The notes beneath the pieces were generated by a model. That model was not told the DNA's origin. It was given only the letters and a program-made list of their open reading frames with translations, and ran no database searches. A stretch of DNA of 64,000 nucleotides. Source: Bradyrhizobium jicamae. GTDB lineage: Bacteria > Pseudomonadota > Alphaproteobacteria > Rhizobiales > Xanthobacteraceae. Below are positions 34,989 through 43,823 of the stretch, piece after piece (the first letter of the stretch is position 1; each line of letters opens with the position of its first letter). The position numbers and the translations under genes were made by a program. Location of the stretch: positions 186,001 through 250,000 of the forward strand of contig NZ_JAFCKQ010000005.1 in the NCBI RefSeq assembly GCF_018130215.1, given 5' to 3'.

Positions 34989-35774
34989 ATGCCGAAGCTG
35001 AAGCGGACCGATCAGGACGAGCGTGCCACCGACTTCGTCGAGAGCCTGGATCGCGGTCTGCGCCTGCTCCAGGTTTTCGGCACCGTCTCGGGCCCAGCGA
35101 CCCTGAGTGATCTGGCGCGCGCCGCGGATCTGCCGCGGGCCACGGCGCGGCGCATCCTGTTCACGCTCGCGCATGGCGGCTTCGTTGCGACCGACGGCAA
35201 GCTGTTCACGCTGACGCCGCACGTGCTGACGCTTGCCGGCTCCTTCCTGCAATCGAACCAGGTGGTCACGGTGCTGCAGCCGGTGCTCGATCGCATCGCT
35301 ACGTCGGCCCAGGAGATCAGCTCATTGGCGCTGCTCGACGGCGACGACGTCGTATTCGTCGCGCGCTCGAGCCCGACGCGGGTGTTTTCTGCCGGTCTCG
35401 ACATCGGCTATCGGCTGCCGGCGTTCTGCACCTCGGTCGGCCGCGCCATGCTCGGCCGGCTCGATGATGACGAGCTTGCGGCGCGGCTGCAGGCGATGCG
35501 GCGCGAGGCGGTGACGCCGCAGACGGTGACCGATCCGAAGCGGCTGCTCGCCACCATCATCACCGATCGCAAGCAGGGCTACTCGCTGGTCGACCGCGAG
35601 GCCGAGCCGCACTTCCGTTCGATCTCGGTGCCGGTGCGTCGCTACGACGGCACCATCGTCGCCGCCATCAACATGGGCGCGCATGTCGATCGCGTGCCGA
35701 AGCAGGAGCTGATCGACCGCTTCCTGCCGCTGTTGCGGGATGGGGCGGAGGACGTGAGGAGCAGGTTGTTGTGA
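34989..35774 (+). CDS. IclR-family transcriptional regulator (PcaR/PcaU-like)
   Basis: A 261-residue regulator. Winged helix: FVESLDRGLRLLQVFGTVSG, then LSDLARAADLPRATARRILF and LAHGGFVATDGKLFTLTPHV (residues 15-80). The effector domain has VGRAMLGRLDDDEL near 148-161, GYSLVDREAEPHFRSISVPV near 197-216 and AAINMGAHVDRV near 225-236, all typical of the PcaR/PcaU/PobR subgroup that senses aromatic acids. It is divergent from the Rieske/GS-like pair and probably controls it. Confidence 0.9.
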   Translation: MPKLKRTDQDERATDFVESLDRGLRLLQVFGTVSGPATLSDLARAADLPRATARRILFTLAHGGFVATDGKLFTLTPHVLTLAGSFLQSNQVVTVLQPVLDRIATSAQEISSLALLDGDDVVFVARSSPTRVFSAGLDIGYRLPAFCTSVGRAMLGRLDDDELAARLQAMRREAVTPQTVTDPKRLLATIITDRKQGYSLVDREAEPHFRSISVPVRRYDGTIVAAINMGAHVDRVPKQELIDRFLPLLRDGAEDVRSRLL

Positions 35775-35780
35775 GGTGGG

Positions 35781-36689
35781 CTAAACGGCCACACTGCGCA
35801 GGCCAAAACTCCGCGCCTCGTTTTGCAGCACCGGCCGCACAGAATCGATCAGCCGCGCCGCCGCAGCATCGACCGAGAGACCTGCGGTATCGACCACGGC
35901 CGAGGCGCGGGCATAGAGCGGTTCGCGGCTGACCAGGATGTTGCGCAACTCCGCCATGGCCGAGCGGTCGTCGGCCATCGGGCGGAGATCGCCCTGGCGG
36001 CGGACGCGGGCCATGTGCTCCTCGGGCTCGGCCTTCAGCCAGATCGTGTAGAACGACGACAGGATCAGGTCGAAGGTCAGCGGCTCGGAGACGATGCCGC
36101 CGCCGGTTGCGAGCACCATCGGCTCCTTACGCGCCAGCAATTGCGTCAGCGCCGCCTGCTCCATGCGGCGGAAACCTTCCTGGCCGTAGAGCGCGATGAT
36201 CTCGGCGACCGAAAGGCCGTTCTGTTCCTCGATCTCCTTGTTGAGCTCGACAAAGCTCCATCCGATCTTCTTCGCCAGCATCCGGCCGAGCGTGGTCTTG
36301 CCTGCGCCGCGCAGGCCGATCAGCGCGATGCCCGAGAACGACGCGCGGCGTGGCGCGGCAGCGCTGCCCCCGGCGAGCACGTCCTTGGCCTGCGCGATCT
36401 GGCCCGGCGACGCCTTGCGCAGGAGATCGCGGATCACGGCCCAGTCGGGCGCGGGCTCGCCCGATGGAATGAGATCCTCGAGATGGGCGCCCATGGCATT
36501 GGAGACGCGGCGCAGCAGCACGATCGAGACATTGCCCTTGCCGCTCTCGAGCTGCGCGATGTAGCGCTCGGAGATGCCCGAAACCTTGGCGAGCACCTTG
36601 CGCGACATGCCGCGCAAGGCGCGCATCGTCCGCACGCGCTGGCCGAGTTGCTCGAGGAAGCCGGTTTCGGGATCGTTGTCCTGGGTCAT
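35781..36689 (-). CDS. boxR: BoxR/BzdR-type regulator: HTH domain fused to shikimate-kinase-like domain
   Basis: A 302-residue regulator of benzoyl-CoA pathways. Residues ~10-75 are an HTH_3 domain (VRTMRALRGMSRKVLAKVSG then ISERYIAQLESGKGNVSIVL). Residues ~118-290 resemble shikimate kinase, with P-loop GLRGAGKTTLG near 124, then WSFVELNKEIEEQNGLSVAE and ATGGGIVSE near 190. In BzdR/BoxR the kinase fold binds benzoyl-CoA as inducer (established for Azoarcus). The start at 36689 is where the recognisable HTH protein begins; the open frame upstream has no resemblance. It is divergent from the benzoate-CoA ligase gene. Confidence 0.88.
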   Translation of the reverse strand: MTQDNDPETGFLEQLGQRVRTMRALRGMSRKVLAKVSGISERYIAQLESGKGNVSIVLLRRVSNAMGAHLEDLIPSGEPAPDWAVIRDLLRKASPGQIAQAKDVLAGGSAAAPRRASFSGIALIGLRGAGKTTLGRMLAKKIGWSFVELNKEIEEQNGLSVAEIIALYGQEGFRRMEQAALTQLLARKEPMVLATGGGIVSEPLTFDLILSSFYTIWLKAEPEEHMARVRRQGDLRPMADDRSAMAELRNILVSREPLYARASAVVDTAGLSVDAAAARLIDSVRPVLQNEARSFGLRSVAV

Positions 36690-36840
36690 AATCCCTGTGC
36701 GACTCGCGAGGTTCGGAAGCGTTTTCGCGCAAAGTGGACGCCGGGTCGCGCGAAGAAGACGCGCCATCACAAGAATTGAGGCGTTTAGGCAACATAATGC
36801 CGATAAGGATTGACAGCAAGCCAGTGTGGTGGCTTTGTAT

Positions 36841-36852
36841 GAATTATAATTC
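36841..36852. promoter_or_regulatory. GAATTATAATTC palindrome, copy 2
   Basis: Perfect palindrome 52 bp before the benzoate-CoA ligase start, flanked by near-symmetric GGCTTT (36831-36836) and AAAGCC (36855-36860). It is identical to 27040-27051. It contains TATAAT but no well-spaced -35, so an operator is more likely than a bare promoter. Confidence 0.7.
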
Positions 36853-36903
36853 TTAAAGCCGTGGGAGAGGCGTCGTGGCGTTCTTAAGCCGGAGGAGCGG
36901 GGC

Positions 36904-38427
36904 ATGACTTACAACGCGGTGACCTGGCTGCTCGACCGCAACGTCGACGAAGGCCGAGGCGGCAAGGTGGTCTTCGACGATACGGTGTCGAAGCTCACCT
37001 ATGGCGAATTGCAGCAGCAGACCCGGCGCGTCGGCAACATGCTGCGCCGGCTCGGCGTCCGCCGCGAAGAGCGGGTCGCCTTGATCATGCTGGATACCGT
37101 CGATTTCCCGGTTGCGTTTCTCGGCGCGATCCGCGCCGGCGTGGTGCCGGTGCCGCTCAACACGCTGCTGACATCCGAGCAGTTTTCCTACATTCTCGGC
37201 GATTGCCGCGCCCGCGTGCTGTTCGTTTCGGAAGCGCTGCTGCCTGTGTTGAACGACGTGATCGGACGCCTGCCGGATCTCGAACATGTCGTGGTCGCAG
37301 GCCAGGATGCACATGGCCATCGCAAGCTGTCGGACGAATTGGCGCGTGAAAGCGATGCGTTCACGACTGCGCCGACGCACGCGGAAGAGCCGGCGTTCTG
37401 GCTGTATTCGTCGGGATCGACCGGGATGCCCAAGGGCGTCAGGCACTTGCAAGCCAGCCTGCAGGCCACTGCGGAAACCTATGGCAAGCAGGTGCTCGAT
37501 GTCAGGGAGAACGACGTCTGTCTCTCGGCGGCGAAACTGTTCTTCGCCTATGGGCTCGGCAACTCGCTCACCTTCCCGATGTCTGTCGGTGCCACTACGG
37601 TGCTCAACTCCAGCAGGCCGACGCCGGAACTGATGTTCGCGCTGTTGAACAAGTACAATCCGACGATCTTCTACGGTGCGCCGACCTTGTTTGCGGCGAT
37701 GCTGAACGACGAGGCAATGAGGGGCGCGCGGGCGGGGACCGGCCTGCGCATCTGCGCCTCTGCCGGCGAGGCGCTGCCGGAATCGGTCGGCAACAACTGG
37801 AAGTCACGTTTCGGCGTCGATATCCTCGACGGCATCGGCTCGACTGAGCTGTTACACATCTTCCTGTCGAACGCACCTGACGACATCAAATACGGTACGT
37901 CCGGCCGTCCGGTTCCCGGCTACAAGGTTCGGCTGGTCAATGACGCCGGTGGTGAAGTGCCGGACGGCGAAATCGGAGAATTGCTGGTCGAAGCCCCATC
38001 AGCCGGCGAAGGTTACTGGAATCAGCGCAGCAAGAGCAGAAACACGTTTCAGGGGAACTGGACCCGCACCGGCGACAAATATGTTCGCAATGCCGATGGC
38101 CGATACACCTTCTGCGGCCGGGCTGATGACATGTTCAAGGTTTCGGGCATCTGGGTCTCGCCGTTCGAGGTCGAGAGCGCGCTGATCACGCACCCGGCGG
38201 TGCTTGAAGCGGCGGTGGTGCCGGAGGCCGATCCGGAAGGATTGTTGAAGCCGAAGGCTTTCGTGGTGTTGCGAACTGGTTGCGAGACCGACAATCTGTA
38301 CGAAGCGCTCAAGGAGCACGTCAAACAAAAGATCGGACCGTGGAAATATCCACGCTGGATCGACGTGGTCGACGACCTGCCGAAGACCGCCAACGGCAAG
38401 ATCCAGCGATACAAGTTGCGGCACTAG
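36904..38427 (+). CDS. Benzoate-CoA ligase
   Basis: A 507-residue ANL-family ligase forming benzoyl-CoA from benzoate, ATP and CoA. P-loop YSSGSTGMPKGVRHLQ near residues 168-183, AKLFFAYGLGNSLTFP near 211-226 (typical of BadA/BclA), GIGSTELLHIFLSN near 312-325 and the C-terminal lysine motif PKTANGKIQRYKLR near 493-506. It is first in the box block, divergent from boxR. The next gene follows 118 bp later across a palindromic repeat. 4-Hydroxybenzoate or related acids may also be accepted. Confidence 0.9.
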   Translation: MTYNAVTWLLDRNVDEGRGGKVVFDDTVSKLTYGELQQQTRRVGNMLRRLGVRREERVALIMLDTVDFPVAFLGAIRAGVVPVPLNTLLTSEQFSYILGDCRARVLFVSEALLPVLNDVIGRLPDLEHVVVAGQDAHGHRKLSDELARESDAFTTAPTHAEEPAFWLYSSGSTGMPKGVRHLQASLQATAETYGKQVLDVRENDVCLSAAKLFFAYGLGNSLTFPMSVGATTVLNSSRPTPELMFALLNKYNPTIFYGAPTLFAAMLNDEAMRGARAGTGLRICASAGEALPESVGNNWKSRFGVDILDGIGSTELLHIFLSNAPDDIKYGTSGRPVPGYKVRLVNDAGGEVPDGEIGELLVEAPSAGEGYWNQRSKSRNTFQGNWTRTGDKYVRNADGRYTFCGRADDMFKVSGIWVSPFEVESALITHPAVLEAAVVPEADPEGLLKPKAFVVLRTGCETDNLYEALKEHVKQKIGPWKYPRWIDVVDDLPKTANGKIQRYKLRH

Positions 38428-38438
38428 AATTGAACACG

Positions 38439-38527
38439 GTCATTCCGGGGCATGCGTTCTGGAATCTCGAGATTCCCCGGTGCGCAATCGCGCATCCGCG
38501 GTTCTCGCTTCGCGAGCCGCGGAATGA
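38439..38527. repeat. Dispersed palindromic repeat with GTCATTCCG ends
   Basis: GTCATTCCG (38439-38447) and CGGAATGAC (38519-38527) close an element with an inner TCTCGA palindrome and a GCTTCGC-rich core. It fits a repeat class common between Bradyrhizobium genes and fills the ligase to hydrolase gap. Confidence 0.8.
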
Positions 38528-38545
38528 CTGAGGAGAGTGCACGGC

Positions 38546-39355
38546 ATGACTGGACTCGCATCCAACGGTTTCCTCAGCATCGACGGCGCCGATCTCGAAT
38601 ACCGCATGATCGGTCCATCGCCCGACACCGCGCCGACCATCGTGATGCTGCATGAAGGCCTCGGCTCGGTCGGCCTCTGGGGCGATTTCCCGGAGAGGCT
38701 GCAGGCCGCGACCGCTGCCGGCGTGTTCGTCTACTCGCGCGCCGGTTATGGCGCATCATCACCGGTGAAATTGCCGCGCCCGGTCGACTACATGCATCGC
38801 GAGGGGCTCGACGTTTTGCCGAAGCTGCTCGACCGGATCGGCTTCCGCCGCGGCCTGCTCGTCGGCCATTCCGATGGGGCGTCGATCGCGGCGATCTATG
38901 CCGGCTCGCGCCAGGACCATCGGCTGCAGGGCATGGCGCTGATCGCGCCGCATTTCATCGTCGAGGATATCTCGGTGACGTCGATCGCCGGGATCAAGAC
39001 GGTGTACGAGACCACCAACCTCAAGGAGAAGCTGGCGCGCTGGCACAAGGACGTCGACAACGCCTTCTACGGCTGGAGCGCCGCCTGGCTCGATCCGGCG
39101 TTCCGCGACTGGGATATCTCCGACTATCTCGCCTATGTCCGTGTCCCCGTGCTGATCGTGCAGGGCGTCGACGACCAGTACGGTACGATGCGCCAGGTCG
39201 AGATCGCGCAGGAGGAGTGTTACTGCCCGGTCGACGTCACGGTGATCGCGGGCGCCGGACATTCGCCGCATCGCGAAGCCCAGGCCGCGACGCTGGAAGC
39301 GGTCACCGAATTCGCCGGCGCAGCGCTCCGCGACGACCGGACATTGGCGGCGTGA
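38546..39355 (+). CDS. Alpha/beta hydrolase of the box cluster
   Basis: A 269-residue alpha/beta hydrolase. Oxyanion region VMLHEGLGSVGLWGDFP near residues 35-51, nucleophile elbow GHSDGAS near 112-118, acid in VQGVDDQYG near 207-215 and catalytic His in AGAGHSPHREAQ near 235-246. Start at 38546 with AGGAG ten bases upstream; GTG at 38537 lies too close to that site. Related hydrolases occur in many box clusters and may act on ring-cleavage lactones or rescue dead-end CoA esters; exact substrate unknown. It lies between the ligase and boxC. Confidence 0.8.
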   Translation: MTGLASNGFLSIDGADLEYRMIGPSPDTAPTIVMLHEGLGSVGLWGDFPERLQAATAAGVFVYSRAGYGASSPVKLPRPVDYMHREGLDVLPKLLDRIGFRRGLLVGHSDGASIAAIYAGSRQDHRLQGMALIAPHFIVEDISVTSIAGIKTVYETTNLKEKLARWHKDVDNAFYGWSAAWLDPAFRDWDISDYLAYVRVPVLIVQGVDDQYGTMRQVEIAQEECYCPVDVTVIAGAGHSPHREAQAATLEAVTEFAGAALRDDRTLAA

Positions 39356-39410
39356 GGTTTATCTCCGCCCTAGGTCATTGGCCGAACGGCTGAATTCGCG
39401 AACATGAACC

Positions 39411-39468
39411 AAAATGCATGTTTTTACGTTTTGAGCTAGACGGGATCGAAAACATGCATTATTGTGCA
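39411..39468. promoter_or_regulatory. Inverted TGCA-containing repeats upstream of boxC
   Basis: AAAATGCATGTTTT (39411-39424) and AAAACATGCATTAT (39449-39462) are inverse copies with one mismatch; a third TGCA follows at 39465. TGCA cores start at 39415, 39455 and 39465, spaced 40 and 10 bp, so all face the same side of the helix. TGCA repeats are the known core of BzdR-type operators, so this is probably the BoxR site (inference). Confidence 0.7.
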
Positions 39469-39501
39469 TATCACTAACCAACAACATTGAAGGGTGGCCC
39501 A

Positions 39502-41190
39502 ATGGCTGGCGACGATCGCGTGCTTGCAGGCGGGGCGAAATACATCGATTTCCAGACCGAGCCGTCGCGTTACCGGCACTGGAAGCTGGACGTGCAGGGC
39601 GACGTCGCGACGCTGACCATGGACGTCGACGAGAACGCCGGCCTGTTCGAAGGCTATCAGCTCAAGCTCAATTCCTATGACCTCGGTGTCGACATCGAGT
39701 TGGCGGACGCCGTGCAGCGGCTGCGCTTCGAGCACCCCGAGGTGAAGGTCGTGGTGATGCGCTCGGGAAAGAACCGCGTTTTCTGCGCCGGTGCCAACAT
39801 CCGCATGCTCGCGGGCTCGACCCACGCCCACAAGGTCAACTTCTGCAAGTTCACCAACGAGACCCGCAACGGCCTCGAAGACTCCAGCGAGAATTCCGGC
39901 CAGTCCTTCATCACCGTGGTCAACGGGACCGCGGCGGGCGGCGGCTACGAGCTCGCGCTCGCCACCGATCACATCATGATGGCGGACGACGGCGCGGCCG
40001 CCGTCGCGCTGCCGGAGGTGCCGCTGCTCGCCGTGCTGCCGGGCACCGGTGGTCTCACCCGCGTCGTCGACAAGCGCAAGGTGCGCCGCGACCATGCCGA
40101 TTTCTTCTGCACCATCGAGGAAGGCATCAAGGGCAAGCGCGCCGTGAGCTGGCGGCTGGTCGACGAGATCGCGCCGAACTCCAAGCTCGAGGGCAAGCTC
40201 GCCGAGCGCGTCAGGGAATTTGCCGCAAAGTCGAAGCGCAACGGCGCGGGCAAGGGCGTCGCGCTGACAAAGCTCAACCGCACCGTCGACGACAGCGCGA
40301 TCCGCTACGATTTCGTCAGTGTCGATATCGACCGCAACGCGCGGATCGCAACGATCACGGTCAAGGCGCCGGAAGCGGCCCCGCCGGCCGACATCGACGG
40401 CATGATCGCGCAAGGCGCCGCGTTCTGGCCGCTCCAGGTCGCACGCGAGCTCGATGATGCGATCCTGCATCTGCGCATCAACGAGCTCGAGATCGCCATG
40501 CTGGTGTTCAAGAGTCATGGCGACCGCGCCAACCTGGTCGCACATGACGCGTTCCTCGAGGCCAACAAGGCGCACTGGCTGGTCAACGAGGTCAGGCATT
40601 ACTGGAAACGCGTGCTCAAGCGCATCGATGTCACCTCGCGCACGCTGGTCACCCTGGTCGAGCCCGGCTCCTGCTTCGTCGGCACGCTCGCCGAGCTCGT
40701 GTTCGCCGCCGACCGCTCGTACATGCTGATCGGCCAGAAGCAGGGCGACAACCGCCCGCCGCCGGCGATCGAACTCACCGCGATGAATTTCGGTCCCTAT
40801 CCGATGAGCCACGGCCTGACCCGGCTGCAGTCGCGCTTCCAGGCCGATCCGTCGGATCTCGAGCGCGCGCACGGGTCGATCGGCAAGGCGCTCGACGCGG
40901 AGGAGGCCGAGGAGCTCGGCCTCGTCACCTTCGCCCTCGACGACATCGACTGGGACGACGAGGTGCGGGTGTTCTTCGAGGAACGCACCTCGTTCTCGCC
41001 CGACGGCCTCACCGGCATGGAAGCGAACCTGCGCTTCGTCGGTCCGGAGACCATGGAATCGAAGATCTTCTCGCGCCTCACCGCGTGGCAGAACTGGATC
41101 TTCCAGCGGCCCAATGCGGTCGGTGAGGAGGGCGCGCTGCGACGCTACGGCACCGGCCAGAAGGCGCAATTCGACATGACGAGAGTCTGA
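39502..41190 (+). CDS. boxC: 2,3-epoxybenzoyl-CoA dihydrolase
   Basis: A 562-residue crotonase-superfamily enzyme that opens and cleaves 2,3-epoxybenzoyl-CoA to a 3,4-dehydroadipyl-CoA semialdehyde plus formate. Crotonase features lie in the N-terminal half: VMRSGKNRVFCAGANIRMLA near residues 91-110 (oxyanion hole) and NGTAAGGGYELALATDHIMM near 143-162. The protein is about twice the length of simple enoyl-CoA hydratases, as usual for BoxC. The start at 39502 was chosen over TTG at 39487 because AAGGGTGG sits between. boxB follows after 79 bp. Confidence 0.93.
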   Translation: MAGDDRVLAGGAKYIDFQTEPSRYRHWKLDVQGDVATLTMDVDENAGLFEGYQLKLNSYDLGVDIELADAVQRLRFEHPEVKVVVMRSGKNRVFCAGANIRMLAGSTHAHKVNFCKFTNETRNGLEDSSENSGQSFITVVNGTAAGGGYELALATDHIMMADDGAAAVALPEVPLLAVLPGTGGLTRVVDKRKVRRDHADFFCTIEEGIKGKRAVSWRLVDEIAPNSKLEGKLAERVREFAAKSKRNGAGKGVALTKLNRTVDDSAIRYDFVSVDIDRNARIATITVKAPEAAPPADIDGMIAQGAAFWPLQVARELDDAILHLRINELEIAMLVFKSHGDRANLVAHDAFLEANKAHWLVNEVRHYWKRVLKRIDVTSRTLVTLVEPGSCFVGTLAELVFAADRSYMLIGQKQGDNRPPPAIELTAMNFGPYPMSHGLTRLQSRFQADPSDLERAHGSIGKALDAEEAEELGLVTFALDDIDWDDEVRVFFEERTSFSPDGLTGMEANLRFVGPETMESKIFSRLTAWQNWIFQRPNAVGEEGALRRYGTGQKAQFDMTRV

Positions 41191-41269
41191 GGACGAACAG
41201 GGAATTCCATTCGCTACTCGCCATTCGCCATTCGCGGAAAACGATCAGGTCCAACACGGGAGTGCTCCC

Positions 41270-42721
41270 ATGAACGTCAACATCATGAACGTCGATTACT
41301 CGACCAAGATTCCGAACAACGTCAACCTCGCCGAGGACCGCCAGGTGCTCAAGGCGCTGGAAGGCTGGCACCCCGGCTACATGGACTGGTGGAGCGACAT
41401 GGGGCCGGATGGCTTCCAGGAATCGCTGGTCTATCTGCGCACCGCCTATTCGGTCGATCCGCGCGGCTGGGCCAAGTTCGATTACGTCCGCATGCCCGAA
41501 TATCGCTGGGGCATCCTGCTTGCGCCGCAGGAAGAGAACCGCGTCATTCCGTTCGGCGAGGATTACGGCAAGCCGGCCTGGCAGGAAGTCCCCGGCGAGC
41601 ATCGTGCGATGCTGCGCCGCCTGATCGTGATCCAGGGCGACACTGAACCGGCCTCGGTCGAGCAGCAGCGCCATCTCGGCAAGACCGCGCCGTCACTCTA
41701 CGACATGCGCAATCTGTTCCAGGTCAATGTCGAGGAAGGCCGCCATCTCTGGGCGATGGTGTACCTTCTGCAGAAATATTTCGGCCGCGACGGCCGCGAG
41801 GAGGCGGACGATTTGCTGCGCCGCCGCTCGGGCGACGCGGACTCACCGCGCATGCTCGGTGCCTTCAACGAGGCGACGCCGGACTGGCTGTCGTTCTTCA
41901 TGTTCACCTACTTCACCGACCGCGACGGCAAGATGCAGCTGCATTCGCTGGCGCAGTCGGGCTTCGATCCGCTGTCGCGCACCTGCCGCTTCATGCTGAC
42001 CGAGGAAGCCCACCACATGTTCGTCGGCGAGACCGGCATCACCCGCGTCGTGCAGCGCACCTGCGATGCCATGCAGGAAGCCGGCATCACCGATCCGACC
42101 GATATCGCGAAGATCCGCGCGCTCGGCGTGATCGACCTGCCGACGATCCAGAAGAAGCTGAACCTGCACTATTCGCTGTCGCTCGACCTGTTCGGCTCCG
42201 AGGTCTCGACCAATGCGGCCAACGCATTCAATGCCGGCATCAAGGGCCGCTACAAGGAAACCACGATCGACGACGATCACCAGCTCAAGAACTCGACCTA
42301 TCCGGTGCTGAAGCTGGTCGACGGCCAGATCAGGATGGTCGACGAGCCGGCGCTGACCGCGCTCAACATGCGGCTGCGCGACGACTATACCCAGGACTGC
42401 GTCAAGGGCATGCTGCGCTGGAACAAGGTGATATCGACCGCTGGCATCGACTACAAGCTCACGGTGCCGAACACCGCCTTCCACCGCCAGATCGGCGAGT
42501 TCAAGGACGTCCATGCGACGCCGGACGGCCTCTTGATCGACAACGCCACCTGGGCCAAGCGCAGGAACGAGTGGCTGCCGTCGACCGAGGACGGCGATTT
42601 CATCGCCTCGCTGATGAAGCCGGTCACCGAGCCGGGCGAGTTCGCTTCCTGGATCTCGGCGCCCAAGGTCGGCATCGACAACAAGCCTGGCGACTTCGAA
42701 TATGTGAGGATCGAGAGCTGA
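41270..42721 (+). CDS. boxB: Benzoyl-CoA 2,3-epoxidase, oxygenase subunit
   Basis: A 483-residue class I diiron enzyme that epoxidises benzoyl-CoA with O2. Candidate diiron ligands lie in VEEGRHLWAMVY near residues 155-166 and LTEEAHHMFVGETG near 243-256. The N-terminus NVDYSTKIPNNVNLAEDRQV is characteristic of BoxB. BoxB needs electrons from the BoxA reductase, which is not encoded nearby. GGGAGTGCTCCC stands before the start. Together with boxC it forms the central epoxide route from benzoyl-CoA. Confidence 0.95.
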   Translation: MNVNIMNVDYSTKIPNNVNLAEDRQVLKALEGWHPGYMDWWSDMGPDGFQESLVYLRTAYSVDPRGWAKFDYVRMPEYRWGILLAPQEENRVIPFGEDYGKPAWQEVPGEHRAMLRRLIVIQGDTEPASVEQQRHLGKTAPSLYDMRNLFQVNVEEGRHLWAMVYLLQKYFGRDGREEADDLLRRRSGDADSPRMLGAFNEATPDWLSFFMFTYFTDRDGKMQLHSLAQSGFDPLSRTCRFMLTEEAHHMFVGETGITRVVQRTCDAMQEAGITDPTDIAKIRALGVIDLPTIQKKLNLHYSLSLDLFGSEVSTNAANAFNAGIKGRYKETTIDDDHQLKNSTYPVLKLVDGQIRMVDEPALTALNMRLRDDYTQDCVKGMLRWNKVISTAGIDYKLTVPNTAFHRQIGEFKDVHATPDGLLIDNATWAKRRNEWLPSTEDGDFIASLMKPVTEPGEFASWISAPKVGIDNKPGDFEYVRIES

Positions 42722-42847
42722 AGGTTGCTCTCCTCGCGGCGAGCGCGGGAGAGGGGTGAGCCGAGAGGTCCCTGGCTTGCCCCTTTTCCTTGTCGGACGC
42801 AGCGCGTTCGCTAATATCGTCGTGGTTTGGGAATGCGGGGTGCGAAC

Positions 42848-43687
42848 ATGAGCGAAGAGACTTTTCCGGGCCCGGCCCTGCGTCCGCTGCAGCTTCAGAT
42901 CGGCGGACAGAGCATCGCCGGTTTCGAGAGTCCAGGCAGTGGTCGCCCCATCCTGCTCGTCCACGGCAATTCGTCGTCATCGCGGATCTGGCAGAAGCAG
43001 CTCCAGGGGCCGCTTGGCGCCAAGTACCGGCTGATTGCGATCGACCTTCCGGGCCACGGCGCGTCGTCGCCCCCGCCTGATCCCGAGCAGGGTTATTCTG
43101 GCGCGGGCTATGCAGCCTGCATCGCGGCGGTCGCACGCGAGCTCGGTCTGAAGGATGCGGTCGTCGTGGGCTGGAGCCTTGGCGGCCACGCCGTGCTCAA
43201 TGCGGCCGCGTCACTGCCGATGGCCGCCGGACTGATGATTTTCGGCACGCCGCCGATCAGCAAGACGCCGGATGGATTTTCCGGCTTCAAGGGGTTGACC
43301 GCCGCCACTTTCGCGCCTGACCCGAGCGAGGAGCAGATCGAGGAGTGGATGCAATCGGCCTTTGCGCCGGGCTATTCGCCCCGGCCATCCTTTGCCGACC
43401 CTGATTTCCGCCGCACCGACGGCAATGCGCGCGGCTGTCTCGGCGCCAGCGTGCAGGCCGGCCGCTTCGCGGACGAGGTCGAGATCGTGCGCAATCTCAA
43501 GATACCGCTCGCGATCGTGCAGGGTGGCGAAGAGCAGATCGTCGACCTCGGCTACCTGCAGCGGCTGCCCGCGCCGACGCTGTGGCGCGGACAGGTCCAG
43601 GTGATCGAAGGGGCCGGTCACGCCACGCAATGGGAGCGGGCCGAGGCTTTCGATCGGACCCTGGACGCGTTCGCGTCAAGCGTTTGA
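42848..43687 (+). CDS. Alpha/beta hydrolase downstream of boxB
   Basis: A 279-residue alpha/beta hydrolase, distinct from the one upstream of boxC. Oxyanion block LLVHGNSSSSRIWQKQLQG near residues 38-56, LIAIDLPGHGASS near 64-76, nucleophile elbow GWSLGGHAVLN near 106-116 and catalytic His in IEGAGHATQWE near 258-268. The acid residue is unclear: VQGGEEQIVD has Glu where Asp is usual. Start at 42848 is preceded by CGGGGTG. Gap to boxB is 126 bp, so membership of the same operon is likely but not certain. Substrate unknown. Confidence 0.8.
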   Translation: MSEETFPGPALRPLQLQIGGQSIAGFESPGSGRPILLVHGNSSSSRIWQKQLQGPLGAKYRLIAIDLPGHGASSPPPDPEQGYSGAGYAACIAAVARELGLKDAVVVGWSLGGHAVLNAAASLPMAAGLMIFGTPPISKTPDGFSGFKGLTAATFAPDPSEEQIEEWMQSAFAPGYSPRPSFADPDFRRTDGNARGCLGASVQAGRFADEVEIVRNLKIPLAIVQGGEEQIVDLGYLQRLPAPTLWRGQVQVIEGAGHATQWERAEAFDRTLDAFASSV

Positions 43688-43771
43688 GCGCATCCCTGTC
43701 GTCACCGCGAAACCGGTGATCCGATATTCCAGAGACAGCGCGGCAGGAAACGACAAGCTGCGTCGTGCCGC

Positions 43772-43794
43772 ATGCCCCGGTCGAGCCGGGGCAT
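43772..43794. repeat. ATGCCCCGG inverted repeat
   Basis: ATGCCCCGG, five bases, CCGGGGCAT. It lies between converging genes (hydrolase + and SDR -) and may end both transcripts. It belongs to another dispersed palindrome type. Confidence 0.8.
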
Positions 43795-43823
43795 GACAGC
43801 GAAATCGGGGTTGCTCGCGCGGT

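Noticed and set aside
36845..36850. TATAAT inside the palindrome as a -10 box for the ligase gene
   Set aside because: The nearest TTGACA (36810-36815) is 29 bases away, too far for a normal sigma-70 promoter; the palindrome explains the sequence better.
41212..41236. Short tandem CGCCATTCG-like repeat between boxC and boxB
   Set aside because: Only two or three imperfect units; a common filler in this genus and no array or regulatory signature.
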